Shown piece after piece: positions 24,920 to 32,191 of a stretch of DNA of 32,191 bases. Under the pieces are notes generated by a model. It saw only the letters and a list, made by a program, of their open reading frames with translations, ran no database searches and was not told where the DNA came from. The stretch lies in the NCBI GenBank assembly GCA_023666905.1, contig JAMPBC010000001.1, forward strand, positions 422,870 through 455,060, read 5' to 3'. The DNA is from Bacteroides sp. GTDB lineage: Bacteria > Bacteroidota > Bacteroidia > Bacteroidales > Muribaculaceae. Every line of letters begins with the position of its first letter. Within the stretch, counting starts at the first letter, position 1. The translations under genes were made by a program, and so were the position numbers.

Positions 24920-26029
24920 TTAAAGCTGGGCCTCTTTCAGTCGCTCGGCATTTTCGGCTACAATCAGGTGGTCAATGCAATCCTGAATGTCGCCATCCAT
25001 AAATGCAGCAAGATTATAAATGGTGTAGTTTATACGGTGGTCGGTGATTCGGCCTTGCGGATAATTGTAGGTGCGGATTTTTGCAGAGCGGTCGCCCGTT
25101 GATACCATGGTTTTGCGTCGGGAGGCAATGTCGTCAAGGTATTTGCTGTGTTCCTTATCATAAATGAAGGTGCGGAGTCGGCTTAGTGCGCGTTCTTTGT
25201 TTTTGGGTTGGTCGCGGGTTTCGGTGCACTCAATGAGAATTTCCTCCGTCACGCCGGTGTTGGGATTGCGCCACATGTAGCGCAGGCGCACGCCTGATTC
25301 CACCTTGTTCACATTCTGGCCTCCGGCGCCGCCGCTGCGGAAAGTGTCCCATTTTATCTCACCCTCGTTTATCTCCACATCAAAAGGTTCGGCCTCGGGC
25401 AGAACGGCCACGGTGGCTGCCGAGGTGTGCACTCGGCCCTGTGTCTCTGTTGCCGGTACGCGCTGCACGCGGTGCACGCCGCTTTCGTATTTCAACGTGC
25501 CGTAAACATTGTCGCCCGTTACAGCGGCAACAATTTCCTTGAATCCGCCGGCAGCTCCCTCGCTGAACGATGTCACGGAAAGCGTCCACCCCTTGGACTC
25601 GCAATACTTGGCATACATTTTGAACAGATCTCCGGCAAAAATCGCCGCCTCATCGCCTCCGGTGCCACCACGTATTTCAAGAATGGCATTTTTACCATCC
25701 TCAGGGTCGGCCGGCAACAGCAGCAGTTTTATCTCCTCCTCCAACTGCGGGAGCCTCTCCTGCGACTCATCGAGTTCAAGCTTGGCCATTGACCGGAGCT
25801 CCTCGTCTGATTCCTCCTCAAGCACTTGCTTGGCATCGGCAATGTTGGCAAGAGTGGCACGATAGTTCTTTGTGACCGCAACCAGACGCTCCAAATCCTT
25901 ATATTCCTTGGTAAGCTTTACGTAACGGCGCATATCGGCAATTACGGATGGGTCGGTGATGAGGGTTCCAACCTCCTGAAAGCGCGATTCAATGCCGTCG
26001 AGGCGTGAAAGCAGATTGTTATCGGACAT
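24920..26029 (-). CDS. prfA: Peptide chain release factor 1
   Basis: The 369-residue RF1 reads UAA/UAG stop codons and releases the peptide. I use the ATG at 26029 (MSDNNLLSRLDGIESRFQEV), the standard family start; an ATG at 26071 would add 14 non-conserved residues. The stop-codon recognition tripeptide is PAT (192-194, in RVPATETQGR), the RF1 form (PxT) rather than RF2's SPF. The catalytic GGQ is at 236-238 (RSGGAGGQNVNK), where Gln is N5-methylated in other bacteria; HemK/PrmC is not in this window. It is divergent from tig, with 254 bp between the start codons, and followed by pyrF. Confidence 0.97.
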   Translation of the reverse strand: MSDNNLLSRLDGIESRFQEVGTLITDPSVIADMRRYVKLTKEYKDLERLVAVTKNYRATLANIADAKQVLEEESDEELRSMAKLELDESQERLPQLEEEIKLLLLPADPEDGKNAILEIRGGTGGDEAAIFAGDLFKMYAKYCESKGWTLSVTSFSEGAAGGFKEIVAAVTGDNVYGTLKYESGVHRVQRVPATETQGRVHTSAATVAVLPEAEPFDVEINEGEIKWDTFRSGGAGGQNVNKVESGVRLRYMWRNPNTGVTEEILIECTETRDQPKNKERALSRLRTFIYDKEHSKYLDDIASRRKTMVSTGDRSAKIRTYNYPQGRITDHRINYTIYNLAAFMDGDIQDCIDHLIVAENAERLKEAQL

Positions 26030-26202
26030 CTTACTGAAAATCTTACTGGTTATAAATATCGCGGCAACCATAACGCCGCATATTTTCCGCGAATTTACAA
26101 AAATTCACCGAATTGAACAATATGTCCCCGGCGCATGTCAGAGCCTTAAAGACTTTTTCAATATAAAAAGCACTTTTTCCGCAAATAATGGAGGTTATTA
26201 GA

Positions 26203-26234
26203 TTTGCTCAATCCAACGGAATATGTTATTTTTG
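26203..26234 (+). promoter_or_regulatory. Bacteroidetes-type promoter of tig
   Basis: TTTG (26203-26206), an exact 20-bp spacer and TATTTTTG (26227-26234). It is about 50 bp before the start of tig and is the clearest consensus promoter in the window. Confidence 0.7.
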
Positions 26235-26283
26235 CACGTTGAAAAATCAGCTAAACAAAATTCAATAACACATATATTCAATT

Positions 26284-27645
26284 ATGAAGCTAACAAGCAC
26301 TAATATTGATCCGGTAAGCATGCGCCTCTCCGTTGAGGTTGAAGAGGGCGATTATCGGACTAAGGTGGCCGAAGAACTCAAGAAAATTGGTCGCACCCAC
26401 CAGATACCCGGCTTTCGCAAAGGCCACATCAGCGTAAAGGAACTCGAGCGCCGCTTTGGCAAACAGGTAACCAGCGACGTGATTAACAATGTGGTTTATG
26501 AAGCTGTTATAAAATACATTCAGGAGAATAAGCTGAATGTGCTCGGCCAGCCACTCCCCGTTGAAGTCAAGGAACTTGACCTGAAGAATCAAACGAATTT
26601 CACTTTCGAATATGACATTGCTCTCGCACCCGAACTTGATGTGGAAGTTGACAAGAACATCCACGTCCCGTTCTACAACATTGAGGTTTCCGAGCAGATG
26701 ATTGACGAGCAAGATGCAGCTTTCCGCAAACGCTTCGGCGCACAGGTGCCCGGTGAAGAGTTCGAGAAGGACGCACTTGTGAAAGGTGCCATTATGCAGC
26801 TTAACGAGGATGGCACGGTGAAGGAAGGCGACGACGCCATTCAGGTTGTAAGCGGCATTCTTGCTCCCATGTACTTCACTGACAAGGATGAAGCTGCCAA
26901 GTTCGAAGGCAAGAAGGTTGGCGACAAAGTGGTGTTCAATCCCCGCAAAGCCACCGGTGGCAACATCACCGAACTGTCATCGATGCTCAACATCGACAAG
27001 AACCGCGTTGCCGAAGTGCAGGGCGATTTTGAAATGAGCATCTCGGAAATAATCGTTGTTAAACCTGCCGAACTTGGCGAAGAATTCTACACCAACGTGT
27101 TTGGCAAGGACAAGGTGACCAACGAGGAGGAATACCGCAATGGCGTAAAAGAAATGATTGCCAACGAACTCTTAGGCAACAGCGACATGATTTTCCGCTG
27201 GAGCGCCCGCAAGGTTTACATGGAAAAATATGGCAACATGGAGCTTCCCGCCGCCCTTCTTAAGAAATGGCTCATCAACACCAACGAAAACATTAACGAA
27301 ACCAACGTTGACGCTGAATACGAGCGCATGGAGAACGACCTCAAATGGCAACTCATCTACGACCGCATGATGGAGAAACTCGGTGTTACCATTGAGAAAG
27401 AGGACCTCCTTGAGTTTGCCAAAGGTTTGGCCGCCCGTCAGTTCGCACAATACGGCATGACCAACATGGACGATGAAACCATCACCCGCTATGCCGAGAA
27501 CATTCTTACCGACAAGAACTACATTGGCCGCATCCGCGAGCAGGTTGGCGAAGTTAAGGGTTACAATGCTCTGAAGCAAGCTATTTCACTTGATGAAGAA
27601 ACCGTCAGCCTTGACAAATTTAAAGAAATCGCTGCAAACATCTAA
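26284..27645 (+). CDS. tig: Trigger factor, ribosome-bound chaperone
   Basis: The 453-residue chaperone binds near the ribosomal exit tunnel and helps nascent proteins fold. The N-terminal ribosome-binding domain has the signature PGFRKGH (42-48; family GFRxGxxP), in which the usual Pro is replaced by Ser two residues later (GHIS). The PPIase-like middle domain is at about 150-250, with weak similarity to FKBP (VKGAIMQLNEDGTVKEGDDA). The C-terminal helical arms run from about 260 to the end (YRNGVKEMIANELLGNSDM). Bacteroidales trigger factors are often divergent in this way. It is transcribed from its own promoter and ends in a clear terminator. No clpP/clpX follow, unlike in many bacteria. 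Confidence 0.95.
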   Translation: MKLTSTNIDPVSMRLSVEVEEGDYRTKVAEELKKIGRTHQIPGFRKGHISVKELERRFGKQVTSDVINNVVYEAVIKYIQENKLNVLGQPLPVEVKELDLKNQTNFTFEYDIALAPELDVEVDKNIHVPFYNIEVSEQMIDEQDAAFRKRFGAQVPGEEFEKDALVKGAIMQLNEDGTVKEGDDAIQVVSGILAPMYFTDKDEAAKFEGKKVGDKVVFNPRKATGGNITELSSMLNIDKNRVAEVQGDFEMSISEIIVVKPAELGEEFYTNVFGKDKVTNEEEYRNGVKEMIANELLGNSDMIFRWSARKVYMEKYGNMELPAALLKKWLINTNENINETNVDAEYERMENDLKWQLIYDRMMEKLGVTIEKEDLLEFAKGLAARQFAQYGMTNMDDETITRYAENILTDKNYIGRIREQVGEVKGYNALKQAISLDEETVSLDKFKEIAANI

Positions 27646-27671
27646 CACGCAGCTCCCGTAAAAAAAATTTT

Positions 27672-27706
27672 AGCCCGGAAGAGTTTAACACTTCTCCGGG
27701 CTTTTT
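27672..27706 (+). terminator. Intrinsic terminator of tig
   Basis: An AGCCCGGA/TCCGGGCT stem (27672-27679, 27695-27702) with a 15-nt loop, followed by TTTTGTG. Confidence 0.85.
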
Positions 27707-27742
27707 GTGTTCAGGGAGGGCCACCTAATTACGTGGTTCCAG

Positions 27743-28495
27743 TCACTTTTTCCCGCCATGTTTGCGGTAAGAGTTGGCAAGGCGGGTGTGGTAGCCGCGC
27801 GAAGCATACGACGGGCCGTTGTACATTCGGGCAAAAGCGCTCCAGTTCCGGTTTTTCAAATGTGGCAACATGCCGCTGTTTGTAACGAAGTTGGCAAACA
27901 GCTCAAGCTGTTCCCGCTCCGAAACACTCATCCGCTCCACAAACTCTTCAATGCTTTCGCAGCCGCAACGCTTCCAGTTGAATCCGCCAATCTGAAACAT
28001 TCCCCAGAAGCAGCCCTGAATGGCTGTGGCTGCATCGATGGTGCGTGCCATCCGCAACCGCTCCTGCTGCCCCGCCTGGGTGGAGCCGTAACGTTTCACA
28101 TTGGGGCGTGAGAAAACCACGGCATGGCTCTTGTTGTATTTGGCCAGGTTTATGCCCTTGGTGCGTGCGAACTTGCGGAACATTGACATGTCGAAATTAA
28201 TGAGGGGCTGTCCGGCCTTGAAAAAACCCTGATGGGTGGCTCCCGCCTCGATTTCCACCACCGCTTTTATGGTGGCCACCTCTATACCGAGACGCTTTGC
28301 CACCTCTACGTAGTCCTCCTCACTGAGTCGAATCACCTCAGTGGAGCCGCGTTTTTCCCCGGTGACAACCGAATCGGCCGAGGCCGACATTGACGGTTTG
28401 AGTTTGGAGTGGCTTCGCTTGCTTGCCCCGTCGGCACATCCCGTGCCGCCTACAAGGAGAAATGCTGTGAGAATGGTTACGAGTGTTCGGTTCAT
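27743..28495 (-). CDS. Lipoprotein N-acetylmuramidase (lysozyme-like, DUF3380 family)
   Basis: About 250 residues. The ATG at 28495 starts a lipoprotein signal (MNRTLVTILTAFLLVGGTGC, Cys20; the -3 residue is Gly, so the lipobox is weak). An extended frame to 28543 adds 16 residues (MCAMVCARGHGFLFLT) without support. A short linker is followed by the muramidase domain: IKAVVEIEAGATHQGFF (E83 aligned with the family's catalytic Glu in 'xxVES'), PLINFDMSMF (family 'ILFExHxF'), and CFWGMFQIGGFN (family 'SWGxFQIMGxN'). The end, WSAFARMYNGPSYASRGYHTRLANSY, matches the 'aYNGpgya.ny' pattern. The domain is best known from phage endolysins; here it is a host-like envelope lipoprotein, probably for peptidoglycan remodelling. 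pepD lies upstream, with a hairpin in between. Confidence 0.85.
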   Translation of the reverse strand: MNRTLVTILTAFLLVGGTGCADGASKRSHSKLKPSMSASADSVVTGEKRGSTEVIRLSEEDYVEVAKRLGIEVATIKAVVEIEAGATHQGFFKAGQPLINFDMSMFRKFARTKGINLAKYNKSHAVVFSRPNVKRYGSTQAGQQERLRMARTIDAATAIQGCFWGMFQIGGFNWKRCGCESIEEFVERMSVSEREQLELFANFVTNSGMLPHLKNRNWSAFARMYNGPSYASRGYHTRLANSYRKHGGKK

Positions 28496-28501
28496 GGTCA
28501 G

Positions 28502-28554
28502 AAAAAGGAATCCGTGACCCCTTGCACATACCATTGCGCACAAGGGCCACGGAT
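28502..28554 (-). terminator. Terminator-like hairpin between pepD and the muramidase start
   Basis: On the minus strand, ATCCGTG (28554-28548) pairs with CACGGAT (28516-28510), with an inner CCCTTG/CAAGGG (28519-28524 and 28541-28546). It is followed by CCTTTTTC. The T-run ends only a few bases before the muramidase ATG (28495), so it may act as an attenuator or block translation, or it may simply terminate pepD. Confidence 0.6.
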
Positions 28555-28569
28555 AAAATTATTTATAGT

Positions 28570-30030
28570 TTACTTTTTAACGTCGGCAACCTTAGCCAAA
28601 GTTAATTTAAGTTGCTGATAGAAACGGTCAACGGCAGGAATGTACATGCGTTCCGAAGGCGAGTGGACGTCGCGCAATGTCGGGCCGAAGGACACCATGT
28701 CCAGATGCGGATATTTTTCAAGGAAAAGTCCACATTCCAAGCCGGCGTGGATGGCTTTGATGGCAGGTGTCACACCGTAAAGTTCCTTATAGGCATCGCT
28801 CGCCATTTTCATGATGGGCGAATTCATGTTGGGCTTCCAACCGGGATAGCCTTCGCCATGCTGCACTTCGGCGCCGGCAAGAAGGAAGTGCGCCTCGACC
28901 TGATTGGCAATGTCCCATTTGCGGCTTTCAACCGATGAGCGCTGGCTTGTGGTGACCACTATGGTGTTGTCGGCCGCCATTTTCACCGATGCAAGGTTGG
29001 TTGAAGTTTCAACAAGTCCTTCAAGGTCGCGGCTCATTGAAACAACGCCGTGAGGCGCTGAGTAAACTGAGCGGATTACCGAGAGCGATGTCTCGGAATC
29101 AACGCAGAATTCCGGCATGTCCACCGATTCAAGGGTGAGTTCCAGAGTGGGTTCGATGTCGCCATACTCATCTTTAATATCGGCCACATACTTATTGAAC
29201 ATGGCGCAGAGCTCATCTTTCTTCGACGAGTGAACACCGAAAACAGCGTGTGCGGCACGCGGAATGGCGTTGCGCAAGTTGCCACCATCAATTTCCGAGA
29301 GAACCACCTGATGAAGTTTCGACACATTGAAGAGGAAACGGCACAGCAGTTTGTTGGCGTTGGCGCGGCCGAGGTGAATGTCGCCGCCGGAGTGACCGCC
29401 TTGTCCGTTGAGCACATCAAGCTTCAGGTAGTGGAAATCTTTGGGTGCGAAAGTGCGGTTGTAATGGAACGTGCACACCGTGTCGACACCGCCTGCACAG
29501 CCCACGAAGAGTTCCGCATCATCTTCCGAGTCAAGATTGATAAGGATGTCACCGTCAATCATTCCCTCGCCCACATTGAACGCACCGGTCATGCCGGTTT
29601 CCTCGTCCATGGTGAACAGGGCTTCTACCGGACCATGAACAACGGTGGGGTCTGTGAGAAGCGCCAAACCGGCAGCCACGCCAATGCCGTTGTCGGCTCC
29701 GAGCGTTGTCCCGTCGGCGCGCACCCAGTCGCCATCCACAATTGTGGTTATGGGAGTGGTGTTGAAGTCGAAATTCTTATCGTTCGATTCGCAAACCATG
29801 TCCATGTGGCCCTGCAGAATCACCTTGGGGGCATTTTCATGTCCGGGAGTAGCGGGCACATTTATGGCGACGTTGCCAATTGCATCTGTCTTGGCTTCCA
29901 GCCCGTGTTCCTTGGCAAAGTCAAGGATAAATTTGCGGATTTTTTCTTCTTTTTTTGAAGGGCGGGGTATCTTGGTAATCTGATCAAAGATGGTGAACAC
30001 CTCGCGGGGTTGAAGTTCTGATACTTTCAT
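28570..30030 (-). CDS. pepD: Aminoacyl-histidine dipeptidase (PepD, M20C family)
   Basis: A 486-residue cytoplasmic zinc dipeptidase that hydrolyses Xaa-His dipeptides such as carnosine-like substrates. Family metal and catalytic residues are in place: HMDMV (H75, D77), LGADNGIGVA (D113) and DEETGMTG (E143 base, E144 ligand). The lid/dimerisation insert (about 200-390) has GGHSGGDIHLGRANANKLL. The C-terminal metal ligand region AIHAGLECGLFLEKYPHLDMVSFGPTLRDVHSPSE is complete. Length is normal. It is divergent from the 56-aa membrane protein gene. Its own promoter is not clear (a one-mismatch -7-like box lies near 30110-30103). Confidence 0.95.
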   Translation of the reverse strand: MKVSELQPREVFTIFDQITKIPRPSKKEEKIRKFILDFAKEHGLEAKTDAIGNVAINVPATPGHENAPKVILQGHMDMVCESNDKNFDFNTTPITTIVDGDWVRADGTTLGADNGIGVAAGLALLTDPTVVHGPVEALFTMDEETGMTGAFNVGEGMIDGDILINLDSEDDAELFVGCAGGVDTVCTFHYNRTFAPKDFHYLKLDVLNGQGGHSGGDIHLGRANANKLLCRFLFNVSKLHQVVLSEIDGGNLRNAIPRAAHAVFGVHSSKKDELCAMFNKYVADIKDEYGDIEPTLELTLESVDMPEFCVDSETSLSVIRSVYSAPHGVVSMSRDLEGLVETSTNLASVKMAADNTIVVTTSQRSSVESRKWDIANQVEAHFLLAGAEVQHGEGYPGWKPNMNSPIMKMASDAYKELYGVTPAIKAIHAGLECGLFLEKYPHLDMVSFGPTLRDVHSPSERMYIPAVDRFYQQLKLTLAKVADVKK

Positions 30031-30192
30031 TGTTTTTAGGTTATGGTTATTTTTTCAGTTTTTATTAATAAATAATGCATTACATCCGCGCCAACACAGG
30101 CGCAAAGGAAAAAATATGTTAAATATGCTGCTAAGAGCACCACAAGTTACAAAATAAAATTGACTTTTGCCTAAAAATTTCGCTTTCTTTCC

Positions 30193-30200
30193 TATATTTG
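30193..30200 (+). promoter_or_regulatory. -7 box upstream of the 56-aa membrane protein gene
   Basis: TATATTTG is a perfect TAnnTTTG. A TTTG at 30166-30169 lies 23 bp upstream, a slightly long spacing. Transcription would start near 30207, so the ATG at 30218 is used and the leader is about 10 nt. Confidence 0.45.
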
Positions 30201-30217
30201 CACTGCAAAAGCCAAAT

Positions 30218-30388
30218 ATGTTGATGAAAACACTGTTTTTAACCCTCATTCTTATAGCCGTGGCGGTGGTGCTTCTGGGTGTAAAAGTGTTTTTTGTTAA
30301 AAACGGCAAATTCCCCTCGGGGCATGTTCATGACATTCCGGCTCTGCGAAAAAAGAACATCGGCTGCGCTTCGCGTCAGCATGATTGA
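30218..30388 (+). CDS. Conserved-looking 56-aa membrane protein
   Basis: The product starts at the ATG at 30218 (MLMKTLFLTLILIAVAVVLL); a second ATG two codons on is possible. It has one transmembrane helix (about residues 4-23) and then a short tail, FFVKNGKFPSGHVHDIPALR, followed by KKNIGCASRQHD. The KFP..H......ALRKK.I.CA..Q pattern is, from memory, shared by small Bacteroidales proteins of unknown function. The tail holds two nearby His (HVH) and a Cys that could bind a metal, but this is speculative. An earlier non-ATG start at 30167 would put the -7 box inside the gene. It is followed 57 bp later by the OmpH-like gene. Confidence 0.7.
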   Translation: MLMKTLFLTLILIAVAVVLLGVKVFFVKNGKFPSGHVHDIPALRKKNIGCASRQHD

Positions 30389-30445
30389 GAACCGTAAACA
30401 TAAAACAAGATAAACCGAATCACAAAAAGTATATCACTTTTTAAA

Positions 30446-31060
30446 ATGAAAAAACTTATTTTTGCCACCCTCTCCTTATCCGCTATTCTGGCCTCTGCAT
30501 CCGTAATGTCGTGCGCCGGTAACCAAACCGAAGCTGACAATGAAAAAACGGCACAAACCGCCGCCCCCGAGAAAAAAGCTGAAGAGCCTCAGATTTTGAA
30601 AATAAGATATATCGACGGCGACTCAATCACCGCCAACTACAACTTTGCCAAGGACCTTAAGGAATCGGCCGTGCGGGCATACAGCAAACTTGAAGCCGCA
30701 CAGCAATCGCGCCAGAACGAAATCCAGACTTTCGGCCGCAGCATCGAATCAAAAATGAAGACCAACGGCTACCTGTCAGAGGAGAGCTACAAGGCCGACA
30801 TGATGAAACTTCAAAAAATGCAGGGCGACGCTGAAAACTATCTCGGCAACCTTCAGCGCAACACTGAAATGGAACTTGCCCAGCAACAGCAGCAACTCAA
30901 CGACTCCATTGAAGCTTACATCAAGGAATACAATAAAGCGAAGGGATACGACGCAATCCTTTTCAAAGCCGCCGGCGTTTACTTCAATCCGTCGCTCGAC
31001 ATCACCAACGAGGTTCTCAAAGGCCTCAACGAGCGCTATAACAAGGTTTCGAAGAAATAA
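30446..31060 (+). CDS. OmpH/Skp-family periplasmic protein, predicted lipoprotein
   Basis: 204 residues with a lipoprotein signal (lipobox VMSC, Cys23), then an Ala/Glu/Lys linker (about 25-48). The Skp/OmpH-type domain follows: ILKIRYIDGDSITANYNFAK (50-69) is the first strand and turn, then come two long amphipathic helices (about 70-165; RQNEIQTFGRSIESKM, MELAQQQQQLNDSIEAYIKE), and DAILFKAAGVYFNPSLDITN is the conserved C-terminal strand segment. Skp proteins form trimers whose helical arms hold unfolded outer-membrane proteins. Being lipid-anchored is a variation often seen in Bacteroidales. An outer-membrane barrel gene lies nearby, though not in the same unit. Probably co-transcribed with the 56-aa gene. 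Confidence 0.85.
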   Translation: MKKLIFATLSLSAILASASVMSCAGNQTEADNEKTAQTAAPEKKAEEPQILKIRYIDGDSITANYNFAKDLKESAVRAYSKLEAAQQSRQNEIQTFGRSIESKMKTNGYLSEESYKADMMKLQKMQGDAENYLGNLQRNTEMELAQQQQQLNDSIEAYIKEYNKAKGYDAILFKAAGVYFNPSLDITNEVLKGLNERYNKVSKK

Positions 31061-31085
31061 CCAGGTTTAACGCCGTTAACCGTTA

Positions 31086-31129
31086 AAGCCCGATTTGCTC
31101 CCGCGAAGTCACCGGAGTTTATCGGGCTT
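31086..31129. terminator. Hairpin between convergent genes, probable bidirectional terminator
   Basis: AAGCCCGAT (31086-31094) pairs with ATCGGGCTT (31121-31129); an inner CTCC/GGAG stem (31098-31101, 31114-31117) can form. It overlaps the stop codon of the leftward gene at 31128. Confidence 0.6.
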
Positions 31130-31370
31130 ATTCTGTGCCGCTGTCCACATCTTCGTCAAACCGGTTACGCACTGCGATAATACCCCACACAAGAGCCACC
31201 GCAGCCAAGATGGCAACGGTCAGGCCAATGTAAAATATTATTTTAATGGCACCGCACAGGCCTATCACACCTGCAACGACTCCAAGTAGAAATATAATCA
31301 ACCCAAGGGAAACTTTAGCTTTGGTGGCTCCGGCATGGCGGTCGGTACCTGATAATTGTTTCTGCGACAT
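31128..31370 (-). CDS. Small membrane protein with two transmembrane helices
   Basis: 80 residues from the ATG at 31370 (MSQKQLSGTDRHAGATKAKV). Two hydrophobic segments follow (LGLIIFLLGVVAGVIGLCG and IIFYIGLTVAILAAVALVWG). The last residues are charged (AVRNRFDEDVDSGTE). No enzyme motif or known domain is recognised; many Bacteroidales carry small two-helix membrane proteins of unknown role. The gene is convergent with the OmpH-like gene and divergent from the beta-barrel gene. No strong promoter was found. It is accepted because it has a clean start, membrane segments and no competing frame. Confidence 0.6.
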   Translation of the reverse strand: MSQKQLSGTDRHAGATKAKVSLGLIIFLLGVVAGVIGLCGAIKIIFYIGLTVAILAAVALVWGIIAVRNRFDEDVDSGTE

Positions 31371-31500
31371 AATCAAATCACGTTGTTTAGTTGTTTTCTA
31401 AGCAAACGCTCGCAAGGCAACAATCGTTCGCCCAAGCAACAGCTTTTTTTCACAGCTCCGCCCTAAACATCCACAACACATAACCATCCACCCATTGAAC

Positions 31501-32142
31501 ATGAACACCACCACACGCCGCTCCAACACTAAACGCATCGCCCTCCGGCTTATTGCCGTTATGCTCTTTGCACTCACATCCGCTTCGGGAGCTTATGCCC
31601 AGCTTCGCTACGGGTTCAGCTTTGGCGGAAGCTTTGCCAAGGCGAGCCTTTCCCATGCACCGGGCTACACCATGAACAATCGCAGCGGGTTTCGCGGGGG
31701 CCTGATGCTGGAGTATCAAATGCCCACATCAGGCTGGGCCTTCGACTTTGCCGTTCTGTATGAGCGCTATAACACCCGGCTGCATGAGGCAGCCTCCGAC
31801 AAAAACCTGTGCTTCGGGCGTAACTTCATAGAGCTGCCGCTTAATGTCAAATATAAGTTCTGGCTCAGTCAGTTCAACAATCTGTTCGCCCCCATGATAG
31901 AGACAGGCCCCGCTCTAATGGTTAATCTTGATTCAGACCACGGCACGCCAATGTTCAAGCAAAAGCACCTTCAGCCGGCATGGAACTTCGGAGTGGGGTT
32001 CGATGCCGCGAACATTCTCCAGCTGAAATTCGGCTACCGGCTTGGGCTGGGCAACGCCTTGCACCGCTTTGAACAATCGCCTCAAGCCAAGCTGCGCACC
32101 TCGGGGTTCTACCTGTCGGCCAACATCCTGTTCGATTTTTAG
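31501..32142 (+). CDS. Outer-membrane beta-barrel protein (PorT/OMP_b-brl-like)
   Basis: 213 residues. The ATG at 31501 was preferred to a TTG two codons earlier. The N-terminus is a signal peptide (basic MNTTTRRSNTKRIALRL, hydrophobic AVMLFALTSASGAYA, cleavage before QLRYG). The rest alternates hydrophobic/polar residues in strand-like blocks (LRYGFSFGGSFAKASLS, SGFRGGLMLEYQMP, NFIELPLNVKYKFWL, QLKFGYRLGLGN) and ends in an aromatic residue (LSANILFDF), as outer-membrane barrels do. Similar 8-stranded barrels of the PorT or outer-membrane-protein type are common in Bacteroidetes. Ligand and function are unknown. The window ends 49 bp after the stop. Confidence 0.8.
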   Translation: MNTTTRRSNTKRIALRLIAVMLFALTSASGAYAQLRYGFSFGGSFAKASLSHAPGYTMNNRSGFRGGLMLEYQMPTSGWAFDFAVLYERYNTRLHEAASDKNLCFGRNFIELPLNVKYKFWLSQFNNLFAPMIETGPALMVNLDSDHGTPMFKQKHLQPAWNFGVGFDAANILQLKFGYRLGLGNALHRFEQSPQAKLRTSGFYLSANILFDF

Positions 32143-32191
32143 AGCCTGTCCCATAATATATGTTAACGCTGAGGCGGTCAGCCATTGAGCA

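Noticed and set aside
32140-32191. Possible insertion-sequence end (GAGCCTGTCCCATAA) at the right edge
   Set aside because: It resembles some IS inverted-repeat ends, but no transposase or matching partner end is visible before the window stops.

Overview
The window looks like an ordinary chromosomal stretch from a gut-type Bacteroidales bacterium. Muribaculaceae is my guess for the family, but that level is uncertain. Support comes from several promoters of the Bacteroidetes form (TTTG, about 20 bp, TAnnTTTG), many lipoproteins with Bacteroidales-like signal peptides, a second EF-G of the Bacteroides EF-G2 type, a Bacteroidales-style MurA, RF1 and trigger factor, and a TonB C-terminal domain protein. 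I saw no rRNA, tRNA, CRISPR array, prophage or intact insertion sequence.

Layout. 1-3.3 kb: the end of a probable TrkA-C-type protein, then two leftward lipoprotein genes (an OmpA-like/TPR protein and an unknown acidic one). 3.3-4.7 kb: a MATE-family transporter. 4.9-9.6 kb: a three-gene glycogen/alpha-glucan operon (debranching-enzyme family, GT-B glycosyltransferase, GH57 amylase family) closed by a 19-bp-stem terminator. 9.7-10.2 kb: a small secreted helical protein. 10.4-12.8 kb: murB-murA. 12.9-18.4 kb: a tripartite heavy-metal-type RND efflux set (adaptor, pump, TolC-like channel) with tight spacing. 18.4-22.1 kb, leftward: fusA2 (EF-G2) and pgk. 22.2-24.0 kb: a TonB_C/YD-repeat-like protein and an unknown secreted protein. 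24.0-26.0 kb, leftward: prfA-pyrF. 26.2-27.6 kb: tig. 27.7-30.0 kb, leftward: pepD and a lipoprotein muramidase. 30.2-32.1 kb: a 56-aa membrane protein, an OmpH/Skp-like lipoprotein, a small leftward membrane protein and an outer-membrane beta-barrel.

The most unusual signal is in the alpha-glucan operon. The debranching-family protein has amides where the family normally has acids at three active-site signatures (N305, N419, Q612), and the GH57 protein has Asn (N241) where the catalytic Asp is expected and carries a Lys/Ala/Pro-rich basic tail. The intervening glycosyltransferase keeps its expected motifs. The operon may therefore pair a working synthase-like enzyme with two glucan-binding pseudoenzymes, or these may be clade-wide variants with an altered mechanism. 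A GTPase-deficient-looking EF-G2 is the second notable item. Family assignments rest on recognised motifs and memory of the families; no searches were run.
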